Positions 30,901 through 40,200 of a DNA stretch of 64,000 nt are shown piece after piece. The first letter of the stretch is position 1, and every line of letters begins with the position of its first letter. The translations under genes were made by a program, and so were the position numbers. This DNA comes from Plutella xylostella (lineage: Eukaryota; Arthropoda; Insecta; Lepidoptera; Plutellidae): contig NC_063995.1 of NCBI RefSeq assembly GCF_932276165.1, forward strand, positions 4,836,001 through 4,900,000, written 5' to 3'. The notes beneath the pieces are model-generated. The model had not been told where the DNA came from, did not search any database, and saw only the letters and a list, made by a program, of their open reading frames with translations.

Positions 30901-31314
30901 GTCTCTAAATACAATAATACATTATGAAAGAAAAGTATTTGTTTTTATAATCTACTCACCTCCAGCAGTACAAAATTGACCAAACTTCTTTTCCGAAGCT
31001 ACTCTGAGGCCATTGCTTAGAGTTGTGATTTCGGTGACATATTCCTCTGCTTTAGACGATTGGTATAACACATCAGGAAGGTTGGGCATCGGCTCCGAGA
31101 GAGGGGGCAGTGGAATAACATCACCTGACGCTTTGTCAGTTACGCTGCTGAAGTTACGCCATTTCAAGGTGTTCAACCTAAAAAAAATACAATTATTATT
31201 TAGGTCTATTGATCATAATCAACTAAAAAGATAATAAACAATTAACGCAGCTTACCCATTTTTCATAGAAATTAACCTAGAAAATAGTACTTTTGCATCA
31301 GCTATGTGAGACAT
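17715..31314 (-). CDS. PMPCA: Mitochondrial processing peptidase alpha subunit
   Basis: The alpha subunit recognises presequences in the matrix MPP heterodimer; the beta subunit is catalytic. Twelve exons read in order on the minus strand: 31256-31314, 30960-31177, 30790-30869, 30563-30703, 30212-30349, 24344-24481, 23995-24129, 23792-23864, about 23381-23512, 22271-22436, 18367-18499, 17715-17890. They give about 529 residues (human 525). Visible family blocks are TTLSNGLRVASEKKFGQFCT, GICHFLEKLSFG, ERHGGICDCQGSRDTT, AAYRGNTLGLPKICP, YTPDRMVVAAVGVEH, the glycine-rich loop GGGGSFSAGGPGKGM (presequence binding), RAKTQLQSMLLMNLEARPVV and NLFRA at the end. The start MSHIADAKVLFSRLI fits a presequence. 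The introns carry two extra copies of exon 22271-22436, a foldback element, two SINEs and nested retroelements. Confidence 0.95.
19015..20040. mobile_element. Foldback-type element with long inverted arms
   Basis: Imperfect inverted arms of about 150 bp (19015-19165 and about 19890-20040) pair end to end. The outer part is GAATAC..TTTCCTTAAT. The inner part is best conserved: TTGCCGGCGGTGCTTAGTTT followed by a matching 'ATATGATTTTTTAAAA...CTCAAAATGTATG' block. The middle holds a threefold repeat of about 31 bp (19203-19300) and a GC-rich stretch (19480-19760) with GCAGGGGCACGCCCCTGC. No transposase is visible. It lies in a PMPCA intron. Confidence 0.8.
20076..20252 (-). pseudogene. Extra copy of PMPCA exon (copy 1)
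   Basis: This is a near-identical copy of exon 22271-22436 from HWMFNATAYNHAYGDTG to VGENELK, followed by a GTAAAG donor. Its 5' edge differs from the true exon: an AG just before TGTCACAATACTG would start it in phase 0 (177 bp, 59 codons, no stop). The tract upstream is purine-rich, so the acceptor looks weak. Confidence 0.85.
21292..21684 (+). mobile_element. 5S-rRNA-headed SINE
   Basis: The head, about 21310-21385, resembles the internal control region of 5S rRNA (GATCGCTGAGGTTAAGCAAC, then TTGGATGGGTGACC). The tail (CCACCAACCCGC, CAGCGTGGTGGACTAGGC, CCCCAGCAGTGGGGACGT, then (GAT)n) matches the 3' tails of lepidopteran RTE-type LINEs, which would supply its retrotransposition. A 10-bp duplication ACCTTGTCAA at 21282-21291 and 21685-21694 bounds it. 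Confidence 0.9.
21749..21925 (-). pseudogene. Extra copy of PMPCA exon (copy 2)
   Basis: This second copy of exon 22271-22436 has a GTACAT donor identical to that of the real exon. The acceptor ATTCCTCTCAAGCAG followed by CATCAC is credible and would give a 177-bp, phase 0/0 exon with no stop (starting HHNTVHWMFNATAY). The upstream exon 23381-23512 ends in phase 2, so copy 2 cannot replace the real exon. It could be inserted after it without breaking frame. Confidence 0.85.
22498..22767 (+). mobile_element. tRNA-headed SINE (family 1), copy 2
   Basis: It has the same head and tail as the copy at 15338-15608, in plus orientation, ending in a run of about 18 T. It is flanked by GTGTTGCTA at 22489-22497 and 22768-22776. 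It lies in a PMPCA intron. Confidence 0.93.
22840..23042 (+). mobile_element. Helitron-like (Lep1-type) fragment
   Basis: TACTAATATTATAAATGCG at the left, then CTACTGAACGGATTTGAATG, TTTATCCCGGAATTCCCG and GCGAAGCGAAGCTCGCGGG at the right. These are the standard phrases of the non-autonomous Helitrons common in Lepidoptera. No duplication is expected for Helitrons. The assignment is by recalled similarity only. Confidence 0.6.
24500..24890 (+). mobile_element. 5'-truncated jockey-like retroelement, left part
   Basis: An open stretch ending in a stop at 24839-24841 encodes the C-terminus of a jockey-type reverse transcriptase protein (TRNKNKLLFPTLRLSKT, SFMGNCIRFYNN, KAYYSINDYLNDKNAWD). Such tails are widespread in moth genomes. 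It is followed by 3' UTR that breaks off at 24890, where a CR1-like element begins in the opposite direction. Confidence 0.75.
25350..28208 (-). CDS. CR1-like ORF2: endonuclease and reverse transcriptase
   Basis: 952 codons with no break. The N-terminal endonuclease has the YYQNLGGSRTK start, ALTETWLN, RDRASKSKKDGGGIMLAV and VIILGDFNLGFIEW. The RT domain has PDEWKKSRVVPIYKNG, NYRPISILSCFSKIFE, QHGFCTGRSIETNL, DFSSAFDKVSHPLLLQKL, SGIPQGSNLGPLLFLIFIND and the catalytic FADDLK. The C-terminus has the usual HLEFASVVWNP region. All motifs needed for target-primed reverse transcription appear present, so the protein could be active if expressed (inference). Confidence 0.92.
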   Translation of the reverse strand: MLDLYYQNLGGSRTKINEIYNNVLQSNYSIIALTETWLNSSISNAEYIDSRYTIHRRDRASKSKKDGGGIMLAVSNKIKSIRVPSWESSSEDLWVKIELNINSENITVAICVVYLPPPVKLDALRNFLDNSSNIMSEVDDVIILGDFNLGFIEWTLNSQTNQLNPSNYDSNLGHALIDFTALNSLNQFNYIKNCDDRILDLIFSNSFNFKVIKALDPISKIDKKHPPLLLSLQFNQINFLKPKPRLDHNFYKADYNSIISGLNDNNWNTTFITCKDVNEMVSVLYERIKSLIEKHVPKRKRIKSNYPTWFNNKLIKLLTEKEKIRRKYLKYNNPRDKLEFQLLRDRCKKILKQCHAYYSKQIECNIAENPKSFWRHLRNKRGGLSTLPAELTLGNSTAKSGTESAELFADHFSSVFTKDSGSNIQYLPKAPHSSDRAFGRMYVTEREVLLKLKRIDIQKGAGPDGLPALFVQRCSSALALPLAIIFNASLKDGVFPDEWKKSRVVPIYKNGIETDIKNYRPISILSCFSKIFESMVCPILRHHIYNYLSANQHGFCTGRSIETNLISFLTDVSMEVDKGLEVDCIYTDFSSAFDKVSHPLLLQKLESYEVYGSILMWFQSYLNSRSQSVSVSGFLSREYIAVSGIPQGSNLGPLLFLIFINDIVHEIKNSKFQIFADDLKLYKTIKSEDDTELLQDDLNRIKEWCDQNKMLLNARKCYHVKYTRKRNVQASNYSIDGAVIKKVSEIRDLGVILDSKLTLTSHIETAVKKSAKMLGFLRRHTREFQSRTKIILYNALVRSHLEFASVVWNPTYSVHSQKIESIQRAFTRHLAFLSQGISHRQPYDQRLSFYKMNTLHDRRMVNDINFLQKVIEGRIDSAFLLQNVSISVPYHLPRKPISKILFVPVTKTNLGQQTPLFRMSQEYNFTVTKIPNLDIFGKSNLKNKLLNYYYKK
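28283..29425 (-). CDS. CR1-like ORF1 with PHD-type zinc finger
   Basis: 380 codons located 74 bases upstream of ORF2. The N-terminus has a Cys/His-rich PHD-like finger (CAACPNIIKDKSGYMQC, CSTCMNFYDLLC, WICDDC) and a Ser-rich linker follows. A coiled coil lies near residues 165-225 (EELKKENSALQQAVTDLSHR). An RRM-like/'transposase 22'-type C-terminal domain contains MRETNIELNGIPEQ and PRSVIVKLRSARQRDEV. It is the nucleic-acid-binding partner protein of the element. Confidence 0.88.
   Translation of the reverse strand: MASKVELTGATKICAACPNIIKDKSGYMQCSTCMNFYDLLCANVSTARYKLMTKEHKKAWICDDCRNKRPKSDNSNTPLRAVQSIENDSTLPYTTASASSNSKVERKESASEFVTQRTKSASQHQPCATESLAVSRDDLRLLIRQEIQSSIRELIDERLKGISKQIRDFEDSLTFMNNIYEDFKKGLDTKFNVVEELKKENSALQQAVTDLSHRLNAAEQNMRETNIELNGIPEQRSENLSNIVIQLTKTVDNPIISEDILHVTRVSKLSKNERPRSVIVKLRSARQRDEVIAAVIKYNRKNPKDKLSSVHLGLSGNRTPVYVSEHLTPTSKALHAATRLKAKELSYKFVWVRNGRIFVRKDEESQHKLIRNTESLSKLV
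29780..29940 (+). mobile_element. Jockey-like retroelement, right part (3' tail)
   Basis: GATGCTCGAGGAGTTTCTTT followed by CCATTTCTTTCCTCC, GAAATGGTGGT and the (TTTCA)n ending is the common 3' tail of moth jockey elements. It resumes the plus-strand fragment interrupted at 24890, consistent with nesting. Confidence 0.65.
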
Positions 31315-31704
31315 ACTCAGAAATTAGGGCAATCACAAAAATATACGGGATTATCTGATTAAGTTCACTAAGTTTACTGAATAATGAGAGTTTTCAAGTT
31401 TAAAATATCGTAAATAGGCAACCAATTTACTGAAATTCTATCATTTTTGTAGATTTATTTCAATTTTTTGACAGTACGTTGACATTTCTGCGTTTTTGAC
31501 TCTTTTCTGTTAATGTCAAAATGACAAGCATAGGTTCATAGATTCACTTCGCACACTTCGCATGACTTCGCACCATTTTTATTTTTTAAGGTGTCTACCT
31601 CGTGTCTACACATCGTCTAAGGCCCGGGTCTCCTATTTACTCCGTAGGTCGCGTCAAGTGTCACCGCCGTAGGCCGCGTCACAATGCTCATTATGTCTAC
31701 GCGC

Positions 31705-33122
31705 CACAGGGGTATAATCGTGACAGTTCTGACATTGCGAAAAAGAGACGCTTAGCTACATTAAGCGTAAGAAAGAAACGTTAAGCTGTAAATGTTTTTT
31801 GTCCTTTTTGCTGTGGCGCCTGTTTACGTCAGTTCTCTGTGCCAAACAATGAAACAAATGAAAAATCTGTGCCAAACAAAGGCTGACAGTTACAACAAAA
31901 TTTTCTAAATGCTATTTATTTTTGATTTGCTAGTGATTTGTGGGTGTTTATTAAGTTTATTAGACTATTATCATCACTTAACGAGTGTGTGACATGGGTG
32001 GGTGGATTTTGTTCGGTTGTATAGATAGAGCATATTGAACGAAAACACGATGGAATGATGGATGAGATATATTTTCACATGTAAGTAGATACTATCAAGT
32101 TTAACAAGCTTACATTCATATAGTACTATCTATTGGCTCGATTTTAATATAAAACGATACTAATTTTAATACTGTAAGGTCTGTTAGTATCAGTTTTAAG
32201 TAAAAATTACGAGGTACCATATCATAACAAATCACATGGTGTTGCAAGTTATTGAAAATTTATTTTACCCACAAATATTATAGTATGCAAAGAAAATACT
32301 AGAAATTGTAACGGACTCGGGTTGGGTTTACAAATGGGGCGCACGAATTCGGTTTTTGTGAAGATTGTATTTTGTAGAAGTCATTCTCCTCTTTCAAATG
32401 AGGTGCCTCTCATTGTGAGGAAACGTTCGTTTCGTTTTTTTCTTCTATGTGTGATTTCTTCTGTATAATATAAAGTTTATTGTATTGATACGAAATGCGT
32501 GTTTCCTTTAAAAAAAACTCCATCACATATTTGGCCCACGATTATAATGCTCATGCTCATCCATTTATCTCTGCTTCATAGGTTTCCGACAGAAAAAAAT
32601 ATATCAAGAAATGGATAGACATTACCGGTCGCACAAATTGGGAACCAAAGAAACATACAAAAATTGTGTTCGGCACATTTTGAAGAGGATTGTTTCGATT
32701 GGACGAAGACAATGAATCATACAATCCACTCAGTTTGTGTATATTAAATAATTATATTGAAATCAAATAAGTATGAGTAAAGTTTTTTTTCTTATATCGT
32801 CGGTTGACAGGAAAAACTCACTAAGGCTGATTTTTCAATATTCAGATAAATGTTATCTGGGTAATACAAACATTGAGAAACATTGAGACGCAACAGCATC
32901 AAAATTATATCCCAGCAAAACTTTTATCTGGCTATTGAAAAATTAGCCTTTAGTGTCTTTTTCCTATCAACCGACGATATACTCAAGTTTTGTTTTTGTT
33001 ATTATGATAAGTTAAATTTCCCCATATTTAGGTTTAATTTTTTTGTCGGCAACATCTATGGTTTGAGTGAGAAAGAGAATAGTGCACACGGCGATTGCCA
33101 GTCTAGAGGTAGTAGGTCTATG
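31705..33122 (+). mobile_element. P-element-like element with degraded THAP domain, copy 1
   Basis: The element starts CACAGGGGTATAATCG and is bounded by an exact 8-bp duplication CTACGCGC (31697-31704, 33123-33130). Around 32579-32720 it encodes the second half of a THAP zinc finger (RFPTEKNISRKWIDITGR, then C-x2-HF and C). The first half is spread near 31994-32080 with stops, across a possible intron. A second copy lies at 59107-60521 in opposite orientation. THAP DNA-binding domain plus 8-bp duplications fit the P superfamily. No DDE catalytic domain is visible, so it is non-autonomous. Confidence 0.8.
32790..32990. repeat. Hairpin inside the P-like element
   Basis: Inverted arms of about 60 bp (TCGGTTGACAGGAAAAACTC, then CTGATTTTTCAATATTC) flank a short loop. 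The same hairpin is present in the second copy near 59240-59440. Confidence 0.8.
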
Positions 33123-33378
33123 CTACGCGCCAACGTCGGCGTGTGAGGGAGACCGCATCAGTACATTTCTATAGTGAGCATTGTGACGCGGCCTACGGCG
33201 TGACGCTGGTCGCGACCCACGGCGTAAATAGGAGACCGAGGCCTTACTAATCTAATAAGTGTACACTGTGTACACGGTCTTTTGGGACAGTTCGTGCCAG
33301 CCCCCGTATTATGTAACTCCGAGTGGGGTTGGTTGGTATAAAATGGCTGACAACTTAGAGCATTATCAATTAATAACT

Positions 33379-33658
33379 AAAAAAAACACGCACTCACGCG
33401 TTGTACTAATTTACTCCCTTACGGGGTAGGCAGAGGTGCATTGCTGCACCCACTTTTCGCCAGAGTGTTAGTTAATGTTAGTCCCAATGTAATAGGGGGC
33501 GGGCCAATTGCCATTTTACGGGCACATCCAAGACCCGAGAACAAATATCTGTGTTTAAACAAATATCTGCCCCAGCCGGGAATCGAACCCGGGACCATCG
33601 GCTCAGTAGTCAGGGTCACTAACCACTACGCCATTCGGTCGCCATTAATACTTACAGT
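33379..33658 (-). mobile_element. tRNA-headed SINE (family 1), copy 3
   Basis: It has the same structure as the copy at 15338-15608. It is flanked by AATTAATAACT at 33368-33378 and 33659-33669. Confidence 0.93.
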
Positions 33659-33825
33659 AATTAATAACTTTTTACTGACTTATTGATTTCACAAACGTAT
33701 ATGTTGAATGTAAGGATATATTGGTAGGCTTCTTGCATTTTTGGTGTTTTCGGTTAATAAGTCTCTAAGTTGATACCAATTATCACCGGTTGCTAACTCT
33801 CAAAAAGTTACAAAATACGGGGGCT

Positions 33826-33995
33826 GATCGCTCTTGGACGTCTCAAAGCAGAAGGTCAGGCCAAGGTTACGTCCACGACTTACGTCCGATAGTTTGAACA
33901 GCATAGTGTATCGTGTCAGCACCTTTAAGGCGCCGACAGCCGCGACTGATAGTGTGTACGGTTTTTTGTGGGACAGTTCGCTCTCGGACGTCTTT
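33826..33995 (+). repeat. Dispersed repeat shared with 49745-49880
   Basis: GCCAAGGTTACGTCCACGA, GACTTACGTCCGATAGTTTG and AACAGCATAGTGT recur in inverse orientation near 49745-49830. The GGGACAGTTCG / CGGACGTC phrases also recur. A related piece lies at 33270-33300, left of the SINE. The family is unknown. Confidence 0.65.
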
Positions 33996-34221
33996 GTCGT
34001 TGACTATTCCTATAACTCAGAATAATAACTTTATTTTTGTAGCTGGCAACACGTAGTTAATATTTTTTATACTGTAGGTGGCAACATTATATGACGCCAT
34101 TTGTAATTGTAGCAACTGAAAAACAGCTGTGTGGATTTTATTTGTTGTATTTCCATCTGTTATTTCAGTTCGATTATAAATAAAATATTTTATCATATTT
34201 TTCCATCAAGCAGGTGATGCG

Positions 34222-37200
34222 ATGGCGAATACTACTGAACTAAAGGTATGATCTTTATTTTTTCGTTATTTGAGAATGTTGAGATGGATGGTTCCCATTG
34301 TTCGACCTTGTCGGTTGGTCGCATTTTTATTTAGAATAATTTCGTCTGCAGTTGCTGACTAGGAAAAAACCTTGCATCACTGGGACACTCAACCTTGCTT
34401 ACAATAACATTTTATACTTTTGAGCTCCGGATTACCTTTAAACTTAATATTTTGACCGTTATTTAATGAGGGTATGCAAACATGTATACGGTATTACTTC
34501 ATGTATTTTTTTAATATTAATAATGCAGGTACAAATAAATTATTTTGTAACGATATTCACAGACTTGATAACAAAACGAAAGTAGAGAATTTAATGTAAC
34601 CAAACTAACAACAGAATAGGTACCTATGCCAACGATATAATAAATTATTAATCGTGCGCAGTTTGTATGTTGATGTTATTTTGAATTTCTTTATGTTGGT
34701 AGGTATAATTATATATATGCGGATTGCGAATGGTTTGTTTGTCCACCCCTTAAAATTGAATTTCTTTAATAAAATTATAGGAATACCATACAGAATAAAT
34801 ACCATGTGATCCTATAATGTACCTGCAAAAATGTAGTAAAAATATGAATTTTTATGTTAACAAGAGTGAAAAGTTTAACATTTACAATCAAGTAGCTAAG
34901 TACGGTGGCCTGCGCCTAAAAGTATACAGGCGGAGTTTTTAAAATTGCGATCTCAAGCTCACGTGCTGCTCAAGCACATCCACATAAACACCACTGTTAC
35001 ACATATCACACACAACACGTCCCCGGATTTATAACAGATGTAGCTGGTCCCTTCATCATCAGGGATCGCTATTTTAAAAACTCCGCCTGTATACTTTTAG
35101 GCGCAGGCCACCGTACATATATTTATAAATTAGGTACAAATAAATAATTATCAACTGCATCATGTTTTCTATACATTCATGAGATAAATCTCACAATATT
35201 TTATTTTTAAGAAAAATCTTTCTGTTCGTCACCAAAAAACTGTAGCTTTCTGTGGCTTGTACAAGCCAATAGTGTAGAATCTCTTCTCTAATTTGTTGCC
35301 ACTCACCATTGTGGGTTGGCATACATTTTTATTCATAAAATCTAAAAATTCTTCTTTTAAGCTATGAGCCAAAACCAAAAAAGTATAAATTGTTGAGCAA
35401 GTAAGTTATCTTCAAATATTAATTTGGTAACAATCATGACAGATATCTTGCATACACTCTCACCTGTAAATCCCAAAGGGGAGACTCTCAAGCAATGACG
35501 AATTTACTTGTGTCATTGCTTGCAAGTCACTAATTAAAATCTGCTTTTGAAATGTAGTTATTCAAATAGTTTTTATCCATTGCTACAATAGGTTACTTGA
35601 TTTATATCAAATTTGGCGCCATAAATGAGTATTTGAATTTACCTAACAAAACCGAAATATATTGATTCCACAAATTGAATTACAAAACCAAAAGAAAAGG
35701 AAAAATGAATGCTGAAAACTCTTCCGCCATTTCGGTCATGAAGTGACAGGATGTGATGTCAGAAAGGTTGAAAATAACTAATGTCACTCTGATATATTTT
35801 ATCCATGGAAGTAATAATACAACAGGAATGCGCCAAAATGATGCAAACAAAAATAGACCTAACGAATTCACCTTAAGATTTATATTTGAAGTGAAAGAGG
35901 CCGCGAGCCGATAGAGAGGGTTACCACAGAGCCCTTCCTCTCTTTCTAACAATTGCCAGGATTTAGTTGTGTAAACTTTAGTAGATTTTGTACGAAGAGA
36001 GCTATGCAAAAAATATATTAAATTAACTTATAGACTTCTGTACATATCATATCATTTTGAAAAACAAATTTATAATAAATCATTATAAACATGTAATTTC
36101 AATGAAATATTTGGTATTTGTATGAATAATAATTTCATAAAAAATATTGGTAGTTTTTCTAAATACTTTACGACAAGACCGAAGTTGTCAAGATGACGGA
36201 TGACGTTTATACTGTTGTGAGAGACGTTATGGTTAGGGTGACCATTCATTCGTACTTTTGAATCACTTTCCATTAATTAGGACCTGTTTCATTCAACTTT
36301 TTGTTTTATTTTATACCTAAGTATCATTAGGTATTATTGTGGCTGTTATCTTATAAGGCTGGTAAAGAGTTATAAGCTGTTGATTTTTTTGGTCATAGAT
36401 ATGATTATTATAAGATAATTTATCAAGCTTAAAACCGGCGGAAGCACTTAGGTTGAGATATTTATTTTGAAATCTTATGATTTTCATCAACTAGACTATG
36501 TAAACGGAACACCCACAGAGTAAACACGTTTTAGGTACATAGTTGCGTTTAATGTTAACCTGTTTTGACACTTTCTTGTCAACACTACACCCAACTTAAT
36601 TTTATTTACTTAAAATTATATTTTCCCAAATTTCAGCTTTCCTTCCAATGAAGAAACATAGCAAAAGTAATTCTCACAAATTTTCACAATGTCAACACAA
36701 TGTTTACTCAATTGTCATATCACCAAAATACATTCGTACCTACATTGCAATCGAATTATTCGAATAATAGGTGACTTTGAGACCATCGACACCTATTCGC
36801 GACATGATAGATTAGAAGTGATGTCTCATGAATTACCTAAAATTATGGTCACCAAAAATAGAAAGAGATGGAGGGCTCCGTGCTGACTATCTCTGTCGGC
36901 TCGTTTTTTTGGTGCAGTGCGCATTCCTGTTGTATTATTACTTCCATGATTTTATCTATTCCCCTAGCTTTGTTGTCATTAGTTAAATGTCAAATTATTG
37001 TTTTCTACCTGTGTGACATCACAGTAGTGATAAGTTATGTACAAATATGTTTGTTTTCGCCTTTTTATGAAAACTAGAACTATTAATGTTAAAGTTTTGC
37101 GATTTGCTAGGTACAAAAAATTTTATATAGTATATTAGACCTACTTTAAAAAAGAGTCAAGTAGCCTATTATACTACATTTTAAGCAATAGAACCTGTGT

Positions 37201-40200
37201 ACACATACCTTGACAGCCTTAGCCTTCTTTCTTCAGTATATAGTTCTTAAATTAGTGTATTCTTTCCAGAGTGACACATTGCCAGACCTTGATGATCTCC
37301 TGCAGTGTCCAGTTTGCTACGAGATCCCGGCCGGTCAGATATTCCAATGCAATGAGGGGCACCACGTGTGTGGGCGTTGCAAAGTGCGCCTCGACCAGTG
37401 CCCTGTCTGTAGGGCACTGTTTTTCGGCACTAGGAACTATGCCATGGAAGAACTTATTGCCAATGTTAGAAAACTGCAGGCCTTTGTGAGTGATTTTTAA
37501 ATTTATATCTATTTCAAATCTATAATTAAGTATTCAAAAATTTAATTCCCTTCTATTCTATTTTGTCTTACCAATTTGATGCAATGTGACTATTATTAAA
37601 AATAGGTTATCTAATATTGCTTTTACTTTGCAGAAACTGGGAGGCAAGATGACAGTGACCTCTGTGGGCAATGGATCTGGCTCTGGTGGTTCAGAGAGCA
37701 CAACCTCCGCTGACAACTCTGTGGCTGGAGCTCCTCTGGATGGTAGTGTTGAAGATGGAGACATTGAAGACAATAGAGTTAGTACACTTTTTTACATACG
37801 AAAACAGCAATCAATAGTAGTTTCCAATCTCTGAAACAAAACATAAATGCCCTTCTCACAAAAACTTAGACCAATTTTAACAGATTTTTAGCGCTGTCAA
37901 ACGCCTACAAAATCGGTCAAATTTCGTTTTAATCACTTGTTAAACAGTGTTTAAAGGTTTTTGTAGTAGTACAGAAAGACTTAAATATTTTATGTTTGCT
38001 GATTTTTTGCTTACCTGCATATATGCAGGTAAGCATTTTCTACCAGCCAACCATTATAATGGTTGGCTGGTAGAAAATGCTCTTAGCATTAAGCCCACCT
38101 TTTGTATGTATGTATTTTTTATATTTGTGCAATAAAGAATTAAATAATAATAATAAGTTGAAGTGATATCTAAAGGCTACCTTAATGTTGTTAGATAGCG
38201 TCGCGGGCGCCGGCGGCCTGCAAGGGTCTGTTCCGGTGCCTCTGCTGCAAGGACGGCTGCGCCGAGCGGCTGCCCGCCGCGCGCCTGCTCAACCATCTGC
38301 GCTACTTCCATTCGCCGGACCTGCTTGAGGTGTGGAACTTTGGCTGAACCACTATAACTGGATATTGTGTGGAACTATAGGCTTATTGCCGCGAATACTT
38401 TGGAAAGGTGTCAAATAACATGACCGCATAAATGAACCAAGCTATCTTTACATGAGTTATGTTTTAAACTGCTAATACGGAAAAATCCTTACAACATTAT
38501 TAGATTATGGTTGAAATATTATTTAAATAATTTAAAGGAATTCAATACGTATTTTACTTAATTGAGTCGAGTTGAGTTGCCTATGATTCCTAATAGGTGC
38601 CTAATATTATATGTATTATAGTTCTTCGAGTTGCTGTATAGATAGACATATAAAATAAAGTGTATGTTTCAGGGCAAGTCTGACAACGGCGAATATGTGC
38701 AAGCTTGGCAAATCGCTACTGTTCCGGGCAGGATTGTTATAGCAGTCAGAGTATCTGATATGGGAGTGTTCTTCTTAGTCATCGAAATAAGCAGTAAGTT
38801 GCTTTTATTTAACTAAATATTTAATCCATTCGCAGAAACCTAAAGGCAACCCACGTGTGACGATCTTGACATACTTATTGCTTTCGCTTCCTGTACATTA
38901 ATATTGATTCAGTGCAGAAACTCAAAATTTGACTCTTGTTAAGTTTGGCTCCATCATTTATATTTAATTCTCTTAATACCTATATGACTGTGGTAAAATA
39001 TAACGTTTTCGAGGAAAGGTGTTAACGTGATAAGTCACGTAAGCATGTAATCATACAAAGAAAAAACAAGAGTTTGATAACAAACAAACTTTCTGGGTAA
39101 TGATTTTAAAAAATATTTCAACATTATAAATGCTACATCACTCTTGTGTGTAGAATAGGCGTGTATTATTTTCATGAAATTCCCACAGGCGAATGTAAGC
39201 TCGTACAGAAAGAAGCCACATATTTAAATTAATGAACTGATCTATTTTTGTTTATTTCATTTATTATACCTACATGTATATTATTTATATTGCTAATGAG
39301 ATAATATATTTTTTTCAGAACAATCTCTCTACGCTTGGGTTTCAATGGCCGCTGCGCCGTTAGTGGCCCATGACTTCTGTTACACGATCACAATATCCGG
39401 CAATGATCGGGAGGCCATATTTACAGATTGTGTAAGTAAATCTAAAAAATTTATCAGGGCCAAAAATCTAAAACCTAAAGTATCCTTAATGCACTCTTAG
39501 ATTTGAACAGAAAAAGGAGTTCCTGTTGCGCGATAATACAGACTGCACACTTGATACTATAACGATGTTATTTTGCCTCTAATATTTTTTATGTTGGACC
39601 TCTAGTTCGTCGTCGTTTATGTATTTCACATTGTTTTACGTTCTGCAGATATTTTTATTTATCAGGTAGGTACAGTTCTCCCATATTAATAATGCGCATG
39701 CAAATCTTCGCAAACTGTCGTATTCCCGGAAACACCCGAATCATTGAATCGTACAAAGCACTTGCATTTTGATCCTTGTTCGAAAGAAATAGTAGTCAAT
39801 ATCATGTGACACATAATCGAAAATAATTTGGGCGGTTGGTGGCTGTCACCGATCAGTCAAGGGTCTCAAGGTCAAGATCAATATTACTTTTGTGGAATTA
39901 TAAAGAGCTGCAATTACACATCGTTCTTGTTATTTTTTTCAAATGTGAATTTAATTTCAACTTTAATTATTTTTGACGATGCCATATTATGAGGCACATT
40001 TAAGAATAAAATATACGTCACATTGATAGACTTAACTTTGCCAATTAAGCCACACCCAAAAGACCAAGTTTATAATTGTAATATTATTGTGAATGATCAG
40101 CGCTGTAAATACTTTTGAACTGAGATTTTAATGTAAACATTTTTATTAATGTGAAATAATCAGTGCTGTAAATACTTTTGAACTGAGATTTAATTTTTTT

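Larger units (their letters stand above)
31618..33246. mobile_element. Inverted-repeat element hosting a P-like insertion
   Basis: The left arm 31618-31704 (TAAGGCCCGGGTCTCCTATT, then GTAGGCCGCGTCACAATGCT) is the inverted match of the right arm, about 33131-33246, ending GGCCTTA. Without the insert it would be an element of about 200 bp that is almost all arm. Confidence 0.85.
31315..34221. other. Divergent PMPCA / SIAH-like intergenic region
   Basis: About 2.9 kb filled mostly by transposons: the inverted-repeat element 31618-33246, the P-like element inside it, a SINE, and a dispersed repeat. The sequence just upstream of PMPCA (31315-31600) and just upstream of 34222 presumably holds the promoters. 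I see no clear core motif. Confidence 0.5.

Noticed and set aside
23381..31314. PMPCA as two separate genes split by the 5.7 kb retroelement-filled intron
   Set aside because: Exon phases join without a gap across the intron (MIHA followed by AYRGNTLGL), and the combined length matches the family.
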